From positions 558,001 through 622,000 of the forward strand of contig JANTQA010000029.1 of the NCBI GenBank assembly GCA_027625915.1: 64,000 nt of DNA, given 5' to 3'. This DNA comes from Anaeramoeba flamelloides. Lineage: Eukaryota > Metamonada > Anaeramoebidae. Position numbers and translations under genes: made by a program. Under the pieces are notes generated by a model, which was given only the letters and a program-made list of their open reading frames with translations, made no database searches and was not told the DNA's origin. Positions 32,646 to 50,985 of the stretch are shown piece after piece (positions within the stretch are counted from its first letter, which is position 1; every line of letters begins with the position of its first letter).

Positions 32646-33205
32646 CATTGAAATTAAATAAAATTTTTCAATAAATTTTTTATTTTCAAAATGTATAAAT
32701 AATTGATCTTAAAATTTTGAAAAAATTGTGATAACTTGTTAAACTTGATCTACACCAAAATTCAATTTTCTATTTAACATTTTAATCTTTTGTTTTCCCC
32801 AATTAGAGACTCTAATTAAAAATTTAATGAATTATTTCTGATTACTCAAAATAACAAACCCAATTTCAAAAACACTAAAAATCAAGAGTGTTTACATTAT
32901 CTAAGAACTTGATCAAGATTATAAGTTATTTATTCTTCTCGCATTGGTATGTTATTTTTTATCATTTTTCTAGCCTAGCTTCCAAAAAAAAATGATAACT
33001 TACATACTGGGTTCTCAATTTGCCCAATCTTGAAAAATAATTCCACAAAAAAGCTCTAAACGAAAAAAAAAGAGATCAAATTATAATGATCAAAATGATG
33101 CGTAACCAACAACTATCATCGTGTTTTCAAAATATTATCCCTTGCTTTTTCTTCTTTTTGTTCCAATTAAGCACTCAAGTAACCACCCAGAAGTATATCT
33201 AAGTT
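32646..33205. other. Intergenic, no gene seen
   Basis: A/T-rich DNA between two repeats. No coding or RNA signal seen. Confidence 0.4.
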
Positions 33206-33460
33206 AAAACCAATTTCAAAGGCCAATTCGGGATATTTTAGTAAATTTTGTATTAGGAATGTAATTTATTGAAAATTTTTTGTAATATTCTTAATTTTTA
33301 GAATTTTTTTGTTTTTTGAATAAAAATACCTTTCAAACTTTAACTCTATTTTTTGATGATAAATTTACCCATTTGATTCCTTAATTTTTAGGATTTCTTT
33401 TTAAATAATTCATCTTTTAGAAATTAGTACCATATTTGCTTCTGTTTTATTGCCAGTTTC
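33206..33460 (-). repeat. Family B element fragment, reverse orientation
   Basis: Shares ACCAATTT-AAGG, GGAATGTAATTTAT, TTTTGTAAT, TTTCAAA-TTTAACT and TTGATTCCTTAATTTTTAG with 31560-31880. It is a second reverse-oriented copy of the same family within 2 kb, with the TTAA foldback lying between them. Confidence 0.5.
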
Positions 33461-33959
33461 TTTGATCTGTTAATGTATAGGTCTTCAATAACAAAAACAC
33501 ACACTTTTTATTTTGAAGCAAGAATTAATCTTTTCTACGTACACTATTTTGACAATAGTACAAGATATTTTTTGGAAACCTCTCTTTTCAACAAGTAAAA
33601 ACAGAGAAAAGAAGTGAAAATTTTTTCCTATTTCTGCTTTAATACAAGTAAAATTCTTTAGAGTAATTTCAAATTTTTGTATTAACAATGAGAATAAAAA
33701 TAAGTTCACCCAAAAGTTAATCTTAAGAGGGTAAGTACATTTTTGATTTTTTTAGTTCCACCATTTATGTGAAAACTGAATCAATCCCCTCATTTTCTTA
33801 AGCCAAATACATTGATATTTTAATAAATCTGAGAGTCGAATATATCCTAGTATAAAATAATTTCATACCAACTAAAAAAAGGAATTCGAAAATATGAAAA
33901 AATTGAGCTTGAAAAAATAAATATAAATCATTAATTTCTTGATTATATCTATAAAATTT

Positions 33960-34815
33960 GACACAATCACTTATTCTTAACTTTGTTTTATATTTGATTC
34001 TTTATGAAAATCATTTTGTTTGGAAAATTTTTGATAAACAAATTACTTTTTATTCTAAAGATTTTCCAAAAGGAATATAAAAATCCTATTTACATATTAA
34101 TTCATCTAATTCAAGTTTTAATTCAGAAAATAGGATATTTTTCAAATTCTTCTTCAGAATACAGAATTTATTAGATCGATTTATTTGATTTTCATATTTA
34201 TTATTTTCTATTAAGTAAAACCTAGAACTAAAAATAATTCTGAATCTGATTGAAATTTTTTCTAAATTTTTTATTTATTTGGGGTTGAATCTTTTGTAGC
34301 TGTTTTTTGATTCAGAAAATTCAACTCCTTTATTTTTTTTTTAAAATACTTTTCTTTATTTTGGTATTGTTTGATAAAAATTTTTGAAAAAAGAATTTTG
34401 AAAGAAAATATATAAAAAACGGTTTTTTAAAATAATAATAAATAGTAATGAGGAGAGAAATTCAAGTAAAAAATTGTTTGGATTCATCTAAATTAATTAG
34501 ATAAAATTAAAAAATCTTCAAAAATAGGCTTTGAATTTTTTTTTTTTCTGAATTTTTTATTTCAACAAATTTATATTTGGAAAGGTGATCTTTCATTGTT
34601 GGGTTTCTAAAAGAAAAGATTTATTTCAAATACACACCTTTTAGGGTCTATTTTTTGGTTTTACTCTTGGATTAATTTCACTCATTCTTAGAAACACCTT
34701 TCTAGATCCAAAACAAATTTTAATAAAACCAAAAATTTTAATAAAAAAAAATTTTCAAAAAATCGAAAAATTAAAGATTCGACTCTGAATTACTGTGGGT
34801 CCTTTACTTTTCAAG
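33960..34815 (+). repeat. Dispersed repeat C, copy 2
   Basis: Partner of 18842-19715 in the same orientation; landmarks are given there. It ends about 340 bases before the AP-5 mu start codon, so the gene's promoter region is squeezed between the repeat and the ATG. Confidence 0.65.
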
Positions 34816-35151
34816 AATAGAACAGCAAATTCTATTTTTATTTGAAAGTTTAAATATATGTAGACTCTATAAAAATATTTATCAGTAAATTTTACAAAAT
34901 TAAAATTTTTCAAAATGGTAAAATGTACTTACTTCCTTAAAAATAAAAAGTTCATTTTCAACCAAAACAAATAACTCACATTTACACAGGCTTTTAGGCA
35001 TTTGATAAGATCTGGAAGGTTTAAAAAGACACAAAGCTACATAAAAGATAAAAGGATTTTTTTAGTGATTGTTCCAAAAATAATACATTTTTTTCTCTTT
35101 TTGAATTCCCTTTGTTATTTTTCATAGTTAATTTCAAATAAAAAAAAACAA

Positions 35152-37053
35152 ATGTTTGGTTTACGCTCATTATGGATTATTAATTCGGAGTCACAGATTC
35201 TTTTTTCTCGAAGGTTTCCAACGATTGAATCACAAATCCAATCATTATCACAAACAAATGAATATTTCCCGTTACCTGAAGACAAGATTATTGAAAGCTT
35301 ATTTTCGCAGGTTGTGCTTGGAGAAGATCCATTCTTAAAAGTTAAAACACCAATTGTATCATTAAATCCAGAATTGTTTCCATTTTTGTATATCAAGAAA
35401 AGAAACTTTTATTTTTGTGCTTTGACTAATATTACAAAACAAAAAATAAATGAACAAGCAATTTTTCAATTTAACAAAAATGAACAAGAAGTTATAAAGA
35501 AAAGCGAAAATACAACCTTCAAAAATAATCAAACAGAAAAAGAAAAAGAAAAAGAAAAAGAACAAGAAAAGAAAAAAGAAAAAGAAATTGAAAACGAAAA
35601 CAAAAAAGAAATCTTAAAAAAGAATTCTTATAATGATTTAATTAACGTACCAGAAATCTCACTTACCTTTCAGTTTTTAGATTCAATAGCATCTATTATG
35701 CTAAAACAAAGCACGGAAACACTTAGTAATAGTAAATTAAAAGAATTGCAATTTATTATCTCCATTATGGCGCCATTTGGACGGCCACAATTAACTTCGA
35801 TTAACCAAGTAAGGACTCTTACAAAAACACAGTTTGAAGATCGGAAATTAAAGCCAAAAGACTTTGGCGAAATAATTACTTTGGACGACGAAAATACCAA
35901 CAGTCATAATACTAGTACTACTAACACTAATAAAAAAGAAAAAGAAGAAAAAAAAAAAATAAAAAAAGTCAAAAGCAAAAATAAAATTGAAAATGAAAAT
36001 CTCAAAGAAGAGAAGCACAAAGACAAAGAGAAGGAAAAGGAAAAGGAAAAGGAAAAGAAAAAGGGAAAAGAAGAAGGCCAATTTTCACAGCAAGTAATTA
36101 TCCCTGCATGGAAACCGATTTTATATAAAGGCAAGCCGAGCATCCAGTTGAATATTGACGAAATATTTTATGCAAATCAATATGATCGTCAAAACGATGG
36201 CATCCATGACACTTGGGAAGTACAGGGAAGGGTTAGTTGTAAATGCAACTTGGAATCAAACCCGGCAGTGGTATTGTCCTTCACAGATGGAGGTATTGAT
36301 CATTGCCAAGATTTAGTTGTTGCGCAACGAGTTCGGCAAACCAAGGAAAATTCCTTAATTTGCTTGTTGCCAAATAACAAAAGAACCAAAATCCTTAAAT
36401 ATAAAGTCCAGCAGCCCGAACAGGTTCCGATCAGAGGGTATTTCCAAATGATTGAAATCAGCCCGACACAAATCGATTTGTTAATCCAATTAAAATTTAT
36501 GGATCATATCCCCAATTCTCTGAAATTTTGCAACTTACAGCTCCGGTTCCGCAATAGGAAGATTAAAAAAATTGATTTAAATCCATCTTGTGGCAATATC
36601 ACAAAATCAAAAGAAAACGATTCCATAAATTGGAATATCATTTCAGGCTCGAGCAATAAAAAAACTGTTAAAAATTTGGAAGTGCAGCTGCCCGGCAGCA
36701 TATTCTTTTCAAAGGAACACCCAAATAAGGATCGCCCAAAGGAAGAAAAGTTATCTTGCTATGCTAAATTGAAATGGGAAATATCAAATTGGTCAATTTC
36801 CAAAATGTCGATAAAGCCCAAAGTCTTGCTCCTTTATGGAAAGAAAAAAAAGGCTGAAATTACAGCTTCTGTGACACACAAAGCAATTTCGGGAGAATAC
36901 CTTATTTGGAACTCATTAGGTGACGTTGACCATGTTTTTAATTTAAATTCTAAAAATGAAATCTCAGAGAATATTTCAACATCAAAGAAATCGAAAAAAG
37001 GTAAAACCAAAAAGAAAAATAACTCACAAAAAAAAAAGAAAAGTAAAAAATAA
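35152..37053 (+). CDS. AP5M1: AP-5 adaptor complex mu subunit (MUDENG family)
   Basis: 633 residues, single exon, ATG at 35152 after an A-rich leader. It matches human AP5M1 at both ends: LWIINSESQILFSRRFPTIE (human ...RFSRRYPTVE) in the N-terminal longin-like part; IPAWKPILYKGKPSIQLNID and QNDGIHDTWEVQGRVSCKCN (human QPAWKVGTYKGKP..., IADTWQVVGTVTCKCDLEG) at the start of the mu homology domain, residues about 313-595; RGYFQMIEI; and the end SGEYLIWNS. AP-5 is the clathrin-independent adaptor of late endosomes/lysosomes, where mu partners zeta, beta and sigma. Human AP5M1 is 490 residues. The extra length here is two Lys/Glu-rich inserts (about 118-152 and 255-312) and a basic tail (about 608-633), all outside the conserved domains. 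AP-5 is lost in many lineages, so an apparently intact mu suggests a working complex. Confidence 0.95.
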   Translation: MFGLRSLWIINSESQILFSRRFPTIESQIQSLSQTNEYFPLPEDKIIESLFSQVVLGEDPFLKVKTPIVSLNPELFPFLYIKKRNFYFCALTNITKQKINEQAIFQFNKNEQEVIKKSENTTFKNNQTEKEKEKEKEQEKKKEKEIENENKKEILKKNSYNDLINVPEISLTFQFLDSIASIMLKQSTETLSNSKLKELQFIISIMAPFGRPQLTSINQVRTLTKTQFEDRKLKPKDFGEIITLDDENTNSHNTSTTNTNKKEKEEKKKIKKVKSKNKIENENLKEEKHKDKEKEKEKEKEKKKGKEEGQFSQQVIIPAWKPILYKGKPSIQLNIDEIFYANQYDRQNDGIHDTWEVQGRVSCKCNLESNPAVVLSFTDGGIDHCQDLVVAQRVRQTKENSLICLLPNNKRTKILKYKVQQPEQVPIRGYFQMIEISPTQIDLLIQLKFMDHIPNSLKFCNLQLRFRNRKIKKIDLNPSCGNITKSKENDSINWNIISGSSNKKTVKNLEVQLPGSIFFSKEHPNKDRPKEEKLSCYAKLKWEISNWSISKMSIKPKVLLLYGKKKKAEITASVTHKAISGEYLIWNSLGDVDHVFNLNSKNEISENISTSKKSKKGKTKKKNNSQKKKKSKK

Positions 37054-37431
37054 ATATAATTATCTTTGCTAGATTTGTTTAAAGAAAAAATTACACATTT
37101 TTATAAATTTTATTTTTGATTTTCAGAAAAATAGAGATTTTGGTAAATAAGAAATCCATGAAATCCTGCTATTTATTGATAAAATACAGTAACTTTTTTT
37201 TTTTTTTTTGATTTCAAGAATTATATATTTAATTATAACTGAAAAAATCATGCTAATTGTAGAGTTTTTAATAATATTCCTTTCACACCCAAACCCTGGA
37301 TTTTTTTAAGATTGGAATTCAAACTGTAAATGAATACAAAACAAAAAATAAATATTAGATAAAGTTCATTACTCTATTCAGTTCATGAGAAAGTCTATAA
37401 AATCTTGATATTTGAAGAAAAATCCTGAATA

Positions 37432-37465
<34 letters not shown>

Positions 37466-37504
37466 ATGAAGAGAGCAGATTCAAAACAATTACCTCTTGT
37501 TTAC
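37054..37504. other. 3' flank of AP-5 mu, with poly-T runs
   Basis: A/T-rich DNA including a 31-base T run at 37434-37464. No gene seen. Confidence 0.5.
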
Positions 37505-38215
37505 AGTTAGGTTTTCCCGAATTCAAAAGAATCGAGAAAAATCTTATATTTTACTAAATTCTTTTAAATTCTGAAAAACTGCCGTTAGGTTTTTTTTTAA
37601 TTTTTGTTTTGATTAGAAAATCTATATTTTTTCAAAACAAAAACAAAAAATACTAAAAACCACTTTTATGTTTTTCAGAATTTAAAATAATTTAGCAACA
37701 GCTTTGATTTTTCTCTATTCTTGCAAATTCTGGAAAAAAATGTTTAGGTTTGATTGGGTTTTTTGTTTTTTTTTGAGAATCAATAGAGATTTGTTAGGTT
37801 TTTTTGAGTTTTCTATTTATTTGGAAAATCAATAGATTTTCGTTAGGTTTTATTTAATTTCAGAAATAAACTGAAAATTTATTAAAATTTTTTGTTTATT
37901 TCAAAAAGTAAAAAAAACCTAGAACACTTCACAAATAAAATAGAAAACCTCAAAAAAAACTAGAACACTGAACAAATAAAAACAGAAAACATCAAGAAAA
38001 TCACATAGTTTTTTTTAATTATTGAAATAAACCAAAAATTAAAAAATTTTCGTTTTAGTTTTTAAATTCTGGAAAACCTAATGGAACTGTCCGCCAAGTG
38101 CCTTGTTTTTTTTTATCTTGAGGAAATAAAGTTAAAATTTAAAGAAATTATCTGTTTATTTCTTTAATTAAAAAAAAACCTAGGCACTTGAAGGCACTTG
38201 TTGACACTTCTTGAA
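37505..38215. repeat. Palindromic-module array
   Basis: Contains, in order, type-i modules (GAATTCAAAAGAATCGAG...CTAAATTCTTTTAAATTCTG, and a reversed one around 37676-37735), GTTAGGTTTTTTTTAA spacers, TCAATAGATTTTCGTTAGG, type-ii palindromes GAAATAAACTGAAAATTTAT / TTTGTTTATTTCAAAAAG, then AAAAAACCTAGAACACTTCA twice, and ends with AAAAACCTAGGCACTTGAAG GCACTTG. The same vocabulary occurs at 9580-9770, 15580-16500, 50300-50690, 58585-59085 and 62290-62600. No open frame. Confidence 0.75.
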
Positions 38216-40144
38216 AACCAAAACCTTTATTTAGAGTTTTTTTCCTCGATATAATTTCGGTAAGATTAATACATATAGAATTACTTTTCTTTAAAAAAAT
38301 TAAAAAAATAAACATTTGCTATTTTTAATTAAATAGAAGAAAAAGAGAACGAAAAGTAAGAAAGAAACGAAATTTAGCTTTATTGGTAAGGTTCAAGTGT
38401 TCAAGAGCTCTTAATCCGTTAAAGAGGGAGTTTTGAAGTGAATAAATTTGTGACTCCTAATTCAAAGAGTAGCAAAAAGAATCTTTGAATTACAGTCGCT
38501 AATATTTTAAACTCAATTTAGTAAAGAAAGGAAATTTCAAATAGTAAAAAAATAATCAAAAAAAAGTATAAAATAGATTAAAAAGTTTTTTTTTGTACAC
38601 TAAGTGTTGAATGGGTAAACAATTGTTTCATTTCTTGTTGATTAAATCAAAAATTTCTTGATCACGATTAAAATTCACTCTTTTGTATTAAACTGTACTT
38701 GGCAGAAGTTGATCAAAGTACAAGACATTGTTACCACACTAGACAGAATCATATCCCAATAAAAGGCAGAAACTCACTTTCAAACGTAAAAAAACACTTT
38801 TATTAATTAATTTTAATTCTTATTTACAAATCCAATCTCAATTCCTTTGATACACACTAATTTCAATGTCTAATGGGTTTCGTTGTTTTCAAGATGCCCA
38901 AAAAATTTTCACAAATCATTTTTTTTTAAATTATTAATAATAATTTAAGAATAGAGAAGGAATAAGTTGAATAATACACACCAGAAAATCGTTGATAATA
39001 ATATATAGCAAAACTTATTAAATAATCTAAATATTTTCTTATAAATTGAAAAACGAAAATTATGGCAGGAAACCTTTGAAAAAAAACAGAAACAATAATC
39101 GATTTTGATCTCATATTAAAGTTTAAATAAAATACAAATAGAAACCAATATGATTTAACTATAATCATTTTCACTTTCAAAAAACAATTAGAATATTATT
39201 TTTTAGTTAGTGATTATAGATTTTGCAATAAAAAAAAAATCCAAAACAATTTAGTTATCAAAAAAAATGAAAAAAATAAATAGAAATGTAAAAACATTAT
39301 TAACATTTTGAAATTTAGAAAATATATATTATTTTTTTAATATATCCACCCAAATCCATTTACCCAAATGTCACCCACCCATCATAACTGAGATCCGTTT
39401 ACTGGAAAATATTAATATTTATTATTTTTAATTTATTTTAAAAAAACCCTTAAACTGTAAAAAAAAAAATAGTGTAGATAACAACAAAAAAAGTTTTACT
39501 TTAAGTATTTGTTAGTTGAATCTCACATGAACCCATAAGCCATTATTAACTGCTTTAGCATTTTTTCAATCCAAATTTCAAAATTTAACATGAACAGGTA
39601 CGAAAATCAAAATCATCTTATTCTACTTACTTTCCACTTCATTTTCAAATATACTCGTGTTCAGTGTAATGTTATAAATATAATTGAATATAAAATCGAA
39701 GTGAGAGAACCAAGAGGTAAATAAAAACAAATACAAATTATTCGATTTATGAAAAGATTTTTTCAATCAATAAATTTCTTCAATTTTACGAGTTGATCAA
39801 AAAACCAAAAACAATAATAGGTACTTTTTAGACAATCCTTTAATTGAATAACTTCTAAATTATTTTTTTTTGGCTAGTGTATTGTATTTCAATTCCCACA
39901 AAGGTTATCAAATGGATAGTCCTTAAGTGTTTAAATAGGAAATTATTTCGGTATTAAAAAAAAAGAAAACTTGGTAAAACACAAATATTTTTTTAGAATT
40001 TAACTCCAATCAGAGAAATTTTCTCGCCTTTATTTTAAGAGAAGAAAAGGCACCCAAATATAGTAGAAAATTCTTTTTGAAATCCTCTATAAAAAACATT
40101 TTTTCTTCTTTCTTTTTTTCCCCATTCTTAATAATTTTTCTCAC
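38216..40144. other. Intergenic, no gene seen; 5' flank of the DOCK gene
   Basis: Near 38375-38470 is a G+C-richer patch with a GCTTTATTGGTAAG element resembling a tRNA D-arm, but no complete cloverleaf. Between about 38600 and 38800 the minus strand has scraps of protein-like sequence with many stops. Neither is callable. The rest is A/T-rich. Confidence 0.4.
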
Positions 40145-47219
<7,075 letters not shown>

Positions 47220-48502
47220 TTCTATTTTTTAATTTTATTGAATCATTTTATCATTCTTTTCTTCTTTTCTTTCTTTCTTTATTTGTTTTAATCCTTTGAT
47301 CCAGTTTTTCTTTCTTTCTTTTTTTCTTTCTTTTCTTCTTGTTTTATTTTTTTATTTTTATTTTATTTTATCTTTTTATTAATTTTTTTATAAACTTAAT
47401 TTTTTTTTATTTACTTATTAATATATTAATTCAGATTTTAGAAAATATAAATTAATGTTAATAAAAATTAATTTGATGATGGATTTAAACAAATAATTAA
47501 AAAATAAATATTTTCAAAAAAATTAAGGCTTTTTTTTTATTGGTTATGTTGTTTTTTGGTAATAATTAATTTGAAACTAAACACAGCATGATTATTCTAT
47601 CATAATTAAGAAATAATAAGAACATAATTTTTTAAAAGAGTATAGTTGCTGAATTGTGTAATCCCCAAACAATGATATCTTTTTTTAAATGCTTTAGATA
47701 ATATTATAAAAAAAAATTAACAAATTTATCTTAAAAAAAAGAATTTTGATCAATAATTTTAGAGAAAAACTCTGAATTTCTTAAATTGTACTGAATATAT
47801 TTTTACTACATATTTTAAGAATAAAATTTATCGAGATTATTTATATTTTACTAGAATTAATTAATTTACTTTACCAACTCCAATAAAATGATTAACTTTT
47901 ATAATTAGTATATGTGATAATCAATTTTTTTAAGTTTAGTTTTTTTATTTTTTCTAAAAGCTTAATTCCAAAAAATTGTATACTTTATAGATCAAAAATA
48001 GGCTAAAAAAGTCTTAAATTTATTGTATTTTTCCAAAAAAAATAATATCAAATCTGGTTTAATTAACCTGATATTAATTATTTTATCAAACAGCATTTTA
48101 TTCAAAGAAAATAAAAAAATTTAAAACTCAAAAATAAATATTTGATGCCCAAAATAATCAAAAGATCAGAAGAAAAGTAGTATTTATTAATTTGTTTTAA
48201 AATCTCGAATAATTTTTGATTTGTCAAATGATAAGATATCATCGACTAATTGTATCGGAATTTTTTATTTAACAGAACTCATCATAATCTTTTTATCAAT
48301 CATTGTAAAACAATACAGATCTAACGAAACAGATTTAGTAATTGGGAAAAGAAAATGAAAACAAAGAAGAATAGAGAAAAAAAGAAATTGTTTATAAAAT
48401 AACAATTATTTCCAAATTGAATGAAAGTGTAGTTTATAAATTCTTTAAACTGATTAAAGTGTATTTAAATTTCTGGAATTTTGTTTATTCGACTATGTTT
48501 AT

Positions 48503-48545
<43 letters not shown>

Positions 48546-49989
48546 ATTTCGAAAAATGTGAGATTTTTTTTTGAAATTTACTAAAAATTTTCTAAGTTAG
48601 AGTAGTTCTATTTGTAACTTAGTGAGATCAAATTAATTAAATATTAATACTGATTGAATCAATATCTTATTACGTTTATTCCAAAATAAATATATTGTAT
48701 TATTTCCAAAAAAAATAAATAAAAAAATGTACTTTTCTTGGAAGAAAACAATGGGTATCCATTTTGAATAAAAAAATCGACAGCGGTAAGGTGACAAATA
48801 TTGTTAAATAATAAAAAAAATATATTTATTATCTTTCACTTCTCTTGGAAGTTTTGTTGTTATTAATATTCTTTGTAAAAACAAGATTTTTGGCCAAAAA
48901 GAAAAAAAAATAATAATCATCTTATATTGAAATATATCAGCTAAAATCTATATTTACAATTTAAATTTCGTTAATTTTAAGCCCTTTCATACTAAAAAAC
49001 AAATTTAATCATTATAAAGAATCAATGATTATTAAATATTTTATTTATTTTAAATTTTTTTATGATAATTGGGTTTAATATAGATCTTTTAATATAAAAT
49101 TGACTCTCTTTTTTTGAAATAGCTAACGTATTTAATTTATTTGAAAAACTAATCAATTTCCTTTCAGTGGCTATAGATTTAAAATTTAAAAAATTTTAGT
49201 TTTCAAAATTGGTTTAAATTTTTTAGATAAATCATTAATAATAATTGTGTTTTGGGAAAGTTGTAAGAGTTTCAGTGGGTTTTATTGGTATATACTAATT
49301 CTCTAAATTTTCTTGATGATTAGAAAACTTTATTAATTTTTCAACTGTGTCATTTTTTTTCAAATACATCTATCAACTTTCCAGTAACATGGTAATCAAA
49401 AAACACTAAAGATACTTTTTAACTTTTTTTATTTTGAGTTGTATATTACAAATCATGAAATTTGGTCAAAATATATACGTTCATATTTTTACCAAGTATC
49501 TTAATTAATTTCATTTTTACAAGTGTTTATAAACTTGCTTAATGGTTTTGGGTGTAAAAATTAATAATAATTATACATACTTTGGTTAGTAAGTAATTAC
49601 CTAATTTCTCTAAAGTTCAATTTTTTTTAAACCGTCAATACAAGGAAATTTAAAAAAAAATATCTAAACCCCAATCAAATCCACCAAAAATAAATTGAAA
49701 CAATAATTACCATTAAACATTTTTTTTACAAATTCGATTCCTCATTTAATTATTATTATTATTATTTTCACAACATTTGGTTAAATCCTTAAACAACCAG
49801 CCAACCCCCAACACACTACCCTTCCTGAAAATGGTGGTTTTAAATACCAATATCCATTAAATTTCTATAAAACTGACTGATTTTAAAAAATAGAGAATTT
49901 GAACTATTTTGAAATATTATAAAATTTGAAAAATAATAATTTTCCGATCATAATAATGAAACAATTTTTTGAAAAAAAAAATATTAATT
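47220..49989. other. Intergenic, no gene seen
   Basis: A CT-rich stretch (about 47255-47345) follows the DOCK stop codon. An (AT)n microsatellite is at 48507-48539. A C-rich patch (CCAGCCAACCCCCAACACAC) lies near 49800. No coding or RNA signal seen. Confidence 0.45.
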
Positions 49990-50985
49990 TCTCATTTTAC
50001 ATTTTTTAATAACTTCAATTATAAAAAAAACTATTGGATAATAAATTATTTTTGATCAAAAAATATTTTTTAGGAATTTAACAATTAAAGTCAGAAAATC
50101 CAATTTTACATTAATATTGATTTCCAATTGAAAAGTAAAAAAATAGAATATTTTTTTTCTTCGAGATAAGAAGTAGTTATTTTTTATACATTAAAAGTAT
50201 TTTAAATCTGGTGAATAACTTTCAAATAGGGAATCGATTATTTTGTCTATTAAAGAATTATTTGCTGTTTTACATTGGAAATATATATATACATCTATTG
50301 ATTTTTATGTTATTTTTTTTTAATTTTTGTAATAAATCAAAAATTTAAAGAAATTTTCGGTTTATTTCAAATAGTAAAAAAAAAAACTAGGACACTTTTC
50401 TTTAGATTTACTTGGGTTTTCTTGAGTTTTCTGTTTATTTGGAAAATTAATAGATTGTGTAAATAAACAGAAAACCTCAAAAAAACCTAGAACACTTTAC
50501 AAATAAAAAAGAAAACTCAAGTAATGTCAAATGTATTTTTTTCTAGAATTTAAACGGATGGAGTAAATTCCACAATATTTTACTCAATTTTTTTGAATTC
50601 TGGCAAACCAAGGCACTCGACGGGCACTTTAGTTAAGTTTTCTAGTGTTTAAAAGAATGGGGCAAAATCTCACAGATTTTACTAACCTCTTTTCAATTAA
50701 AACAAACCTAAAAGATAGAATATTTATCATCAGTTATTTTTTTTAACCGTATTTATGTTTTTTATAGATGATAAGACTGTTTTCAAAACTCTTAGTTATT
50801 ATCTCTTCGAAAAATTATCTTAAGGTTGAATATAAGGAAATTTCATTGTCATATCCATTTAAAAAAAATTTACCTCAAAATAGACCTTTTTTCTTGACTA
50901 GAGACTTTTAAGAAAAAGGCCACTCTTAACAACAATAAATACAATAGCCTCAAGATTTTTAAGAACGTTTACGTTGATTTTATTG
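49990..50985 (+). repeat. Dispersed repeat D, copy 2, with an inserted palindromic array
   Basis: Collinear with 9240-10060. Left part from ACTTCAATTATAAAAAAAAC to the CATTGGAAATAT region; right part from ATTTATCATCAGTTATTTTTT to CCTCAAGATTTTTAAG. Between them (about 50300-50690) this copy carries an expanded palindromic-module array where copy 1 has only one module with a (TA)n core. Confidence 0.7.
50300..50690. repeat. Palindromic-module array within repeat D
   Basis: Type-ii module (TTGTAATAAATCAAAAATTTAA / TTTTCGGTTTATTTCAAATAG), AAACTAGGACACTT, CTTGAGTTTTCTGTTTATTT and its inverse, then a type-i module (AGAATTTAAACGGATGGAG...ACTCAATTTTTTTGAATTCTGG) followed by AAGGCACTCGACGGGCAC. The last words (GGCACT-GACGGGCACT) also end the module in the other repeat D copy near 9750 and the array at 38190. 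Confidence 0.7.

Noticed and set aside
38375-38470. tRNA-like patch with a D-arm-like GCTTTATTGGTAAG and a CTCTTAA loop
   Set aside because: The anticodon stem and acceptor stem do not pair and no T-arm is positioned correctly. At most a tRNA-derived remnant.
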